From NCBI GenBank assembly GCA_003220535.1, contig QHSU01000085.1, forward strand, positions 1 through 61,315: a stretch of DNA of 61,315 bases, given 5' to 3'. The DNA comes from Candidatus Rokuibacteriota bacterium (GTDB lineage: Bacteria > Methylomirabilota > Methylomirabilia > Rokubacteriales > CSP1-6). How positions within the stretch are numbered: position 1 is the first letter of the stretch; each line of letters opens with the position of its first letter. Shown piece after piece: positions 59,345 to 61,315 of the stretch. A program made the position numbers and the translations under genes. The notes below the pieces were generated by a model. The model had not been told where the DNA came from and ran no database searches. It saw only the letters and a list, made by a program, of their open reading frames with translations.

Positions 59345-59752
59345 TTAGTCGTCTTCGCTGACCGTTTCGAGCTCGTCCTCGCTCGGCTCGAACTGGCGTC
59401 CCAGACGCTCGATGCGGTCCTGGCATCGCACGCAGGTCGTGACTTCGGGCAGCGCCTGGAGCCGCGCGGGAGAAATCGGCTCCTCACATTCTGTGCACAC
59501 ACCATAGGCCCCGTTGTTCAGCCGTTCGAGGGCCGCCGAGAGCCGGTTGACCCGGTCTACCAGCAGCTCGCGGGTCGCGAAGCCGATTTCGCGCCGCTCG
59601 TTGGCCTGGATCTCGTCGACCTCGTCGGCAAACGGCGAGTTGTCGCCGATCGCTCCGGGTAGCTCCTCGACGGCAACCGCCCCGCCCATCTGACGGAGCC
59701 GGCCGACCGCCGTTCTCAGATCCTCTTCCAGTCGCTCTCGAATACTCTCCAT
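59345..59752 (-). CDS. DksA/TraR-family zinc-finger protein
   Basis: A 135-residue protein with the DksA layout: N-terminal coiled coil (IRERLEEDLRTAVGRLRQM), a central SPFADEVDEIQANERREI segment, and the C4 zinc finger CTEC...CVRC between residues 86 and 109, around GAYGVCTECEEPIS. Such proteins enter the secondary channel of RNA polymerase and tune rRNA or stress promoters, often with ppGpp. The coiled-coil tip lacks a plain DxxDxA, so the response may differ from E. coli DksA. A sigma-54-like site lies 51 bases upstream. Confidence 0.9.
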   Translation of the reverse strand: MESIRERLEEDLRTAVGRLRQMGGAVAVEELPGAIGDNSPFADEVDEIQANERREIGFATRELLVDRVNRLSAALERLNNGAYGVCTECEEPISPARLQALPEVTTCVRCQDRIERLGRQFEPSEDELETVSEDD

Positions 59753-60079
59753 GGCTTAGGCCTCCCTAGTACTCCTGCCCTTCGTACTGGGCACGTCCTG
59801 GGTGCAACTGCTGTGCCTGCCATGAGACGTCGGACCCCAGGGAACAATTCACCAGGAATCATACCGACTTCGGAGGTACCAGGGAGTCTCTCTTCGGGCG
59901 GACTGCCCTTTTGGCCTGACAATTTTGGCGGCATCCTGGGAACATTTTGCCCAGCGGCGGGGGCAGCATGGTCCGAGACACCAGGAACACTGCCTGGATT
60001 CCGGAAATCTGTCCGACCGGGCCCCGCGCGGGGAACCCTCGTCCCTCCGACGGGACCCGATCGAGACTCGGGCGGCTAC
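59753..60079. other. 327-base intergenic region with CCAGGRA repeats
   Basis: No convincing gene; the open frames here have no recognisable protein character. It carries the sigma-54-like site at 59803-59818 and six copies of a CCAGG(G)A box: direct at 59837, 59852, 59879 and 59981, inverted at 59935 and 59993. They may bind a regulator of the DksA-like gene. Confidence 0.5.
59803..59818 (-). promoter_or_regulatory. Sigma-54-like promoter of the DksA/TraR-like gene
   Basis: The minus strand reads AGGCACAGCAGTTGCA, with GG-N10-GC spacing and a TTGCA -12 element; only the first T of the consensus is changed. It closely resembles the site at 22118-22133. The ATG lies 51 bases downstream. Confidence 0.55.
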
Positions 60080-61315
60080 TCAGGCACGACTACGCGACGC
60101 CTCGATGGCGCCTTCCTCCCAGATGCTGTGCTTGCGCGTCTCTGGCATCACGAAGATGGCGATGAGGAACATGACGGCCGGCACCACGATGGGATAGATC
60201 AGGGCATACCCCACGCTGCCGGTCGAGAGGTACATCGAGGTCGTCACGATCGGGACCAGACCGCCACCCCAGCCGTTGCCGATGTGATAGGGCACCGACA
60301 CCGAGGTGTAGCGGATGCGGCTGGGGAAGAACTCTGCCAGGAACGCCCCGATCGGCCCGTAGGTCATGCCCACGTAGTTGACCAGGATCACGACGATGAG
60401 AATCGACATCGTGTAGTTGACGTTCGTGGGATCGGCGTAGTTGCCCAGGGCGGAGTAGAGCGGATAGTACGTGAGGGACGCCAGGGCCATGCCGCCCAGG
60501 ATGATCGGCTTGCGGCCGACCTTATCTGAGAGCCAGCCCCAGAAGATCAGCGTGGGCGTGGCGATCAGCAGCGCGATGCCGACGATGTAGCTGGAGGTCA
60601 GCACGTCGAGCTTCTTGACCGTCTGCAAGAAGTAGAGCGCCCAGAACTGCCCGCTGTACCAGTCGCAGCCCTGTCCCAGCACGACCACGCTGGCGATCGC
60701 CACGTATTTGAAGTTGTTGCTGAGAAACGCCTCGCGCCACGGGTTGGTGGTGGTGCGACCCCGCGCCTTCATGTCCTGGAAGATCGGCGTCTCCCCGAGC
60801 GAGAGCCGGATCCAGATCGCGATCGCGACCAGGAGGAGTGAGATGATGAAGGGCAGCCGCCAGCCCCAGTCGTTGAACGCCTCGACGCCCAGATAGGTCC
60901 GGATCCCGATGATCGTCGCCAGCGACACGACGATGCCGAGGGTGGGCGAGGTCTGCAGCCAGCCGGTGTAGTACCCGCGATGCTCGTCCTCGATGTGCTC
61001 CGCGACGTACGTGATGGCGCCGCCGTACTCCCCGCCCAGGCAGAGACCCTGGATCAAGCGCAGCGCGAAGAGAATGAAGGCGGCGGCGAGACCGATCGAC
61101 TGGTAGGTCGGTACGAAGCCGATGAGGGCCGTCGCCAGGCCCATGCCGGTCAGCGTGACGATGAAGGTGTACTTCCGGCCGACCTTGTCACCGAGCCAGC
61201 CGAAGACGAACGCCCCCAACGGCCGGATCAGGAATCCGACCGAGAAGATCGCCACCGTGCTGAGTAAGGCCGCCACCGGGTGACCCTTCTCGAAGAACTT
61301 CACCGCCAGGATCGA
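60080..61315 (-). CDS. MFS transporter of the metabolite:H+ symporter type, N-terminus beyond the window
   Basis: A C-terminal portion of 411 residues, open to the window edge. AIFSVGFLIRPLGAFVFGWLGDKVGRKYTF is helices 2-3 with the family loop DKVGRKYTF, GLCLGGEYGGAITYVAEH matches the MHS (ShiA/ProP-like) group, and a second GWLSDKVGRKPII loop lies in the other half. About 10-11 helices are included; the missing piece is roughly the first 40-60 residues. It imports organic acids or osmolytes with H+. The codons at the window edge read on without an obvious start. Confidence 0.9.
   Translation of the reverse strand, partial: SILAVKFFEKGHPVAALLSTVAIFSVGFLIRPLGAFVFGWLGDKVGRKYTFIVTLTGMGLATALIGFVPTYQSIGLAAAFILFALRLIQGLCLGGEYGGAITYVAEHIEDEHRGYYTGWLQTSPTLGIVVSLATIIGIRTYLGVEAFNDWGWRLPFIISLLLVAIAIWIRLSLGETPIFQDMKARGRTTTNPWREAFLSNNFKYVAIASVVVLGQGCDWYSGQFWALYFLQTVKKLDVLTSSYIVGIALLIATPTLIFWGWLSDKVGRKPIILGGMALASLTYYPLYSALGNYADPTNVNYTMSILIVVILVNYVGMTYGPIGAFLAEFFPSRIRYTSVSVPYHIGNGWGGGLVPIVTTSMYLSTGSVGYALIYPIVVPAVMFLIAIFVMPETRKHSIWEEGAIEASRSRA

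Noticed and set aside
59813..60529. Plus-strand open frame of 238 codons near the end
   Set aside because: It runs antisense into the MFS gene and has no protein-like features in its unique part.

Overview
The window is very GC-rich (about 70% by eye), densely packed DNA of chromosomal character. Most genes sit in short operons joined by 4-base ATGA/GTGA overlaps, and GTG or TTG starts are common. I saw no tRNA, rRNA, CRISPR array, insertion sequence or phage gene. The content is that of a free-living, metabolically broad, probably soil-dwelling bacterium: two CaiB/BaiF CoA-transferases, an MmgE/PrpD protein, an extradiol dioxygenase pair, three enzymes of F420-linked families (two LLM class, one PPOX), crotonyl-CoA carboxylase/reductase and an orphan molybdopterin hydroxylase subunit. 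This would fit an uncultured lineage such as Candidatus Rokubacteria/Methylomirabilota or a relative, but nothing here proves the taxonomy.

Layout. 1-8 kb: lactonase-like hydrolase, amidohydrolase, PAP2 phosphatase, MmgE/PrpD, CoA-transferase, MFS, patatin. 8-16.7 kb: PHP protein, a phosphorelay operon (HPt, response regulator, pirin), formate-THF ligase, molybdopterin hydroxylase, DUF1015. 16.8-20.3 kb: LigA/LigB dioxygenase, formamidase-like protein, LLM and PPOX enzymes. 20.3-24.6 kb: a divergent locus with a degenerate nuclease-fold protein on one side and two tandem GAF-GGDEF proteins on the other, each with a strong sigma-54-type promoter. 24.7-30.2 kb: a haem-oxygenase-like diiron protein with its own Rieske ferredoxin, GlcG-like protein, CoA-transferase, amidohydrolase, an AMP-ligase remnant and a nitronate monooxygenase-like enzyme. 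30.1-35.7 kb: HxlR regulator/MATE pump, thioesterase, LLM enzyme and Ccr, two small envelope proteins. 35.7-44.8 kb: Nudix, RidA, BtuF-like protein, membrane protein with a 5-formyl-THF cyclo-ligase-like protein, RsbT-like kinase, LOG protein, an active-site-variant DapF, Gfo/Idh oxidoreductase and glycosyltransferase. 44.8-61.3 kb: citrate synthase, methyltransferase, AsmA, Tim44-like protein, quinone reductase, an M16 peptidase pair, HtrA protease, uracil-DNA glycosylase, asparaginase, threonine dehydratase, acyltransferase, DksA/TraR-like protein and the C-terminal part of an MFS transporter.

The most notable structure lies outside or across the genes. (1) Several intergenic regions carry sigma-54-type promoters; three match TGGCA-N6-TTGCT exactly, and two of these share an upstream box. 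This points to a regulon of patatin, pseudo-nuclease, c-di-GMP and possibly DksA-like genes. (2) Two families of dispersed GC-rich inverted repeats sit at gene ends; one shows compensatory base changes, and copies appear to have rewritten the ends of adjoining proteins. (3) A DapF homologue has lost both catalytic cysteines. (4) A diiron-oxygenase-like/Rieske pair may be a small, uncharacterised oxidation system.
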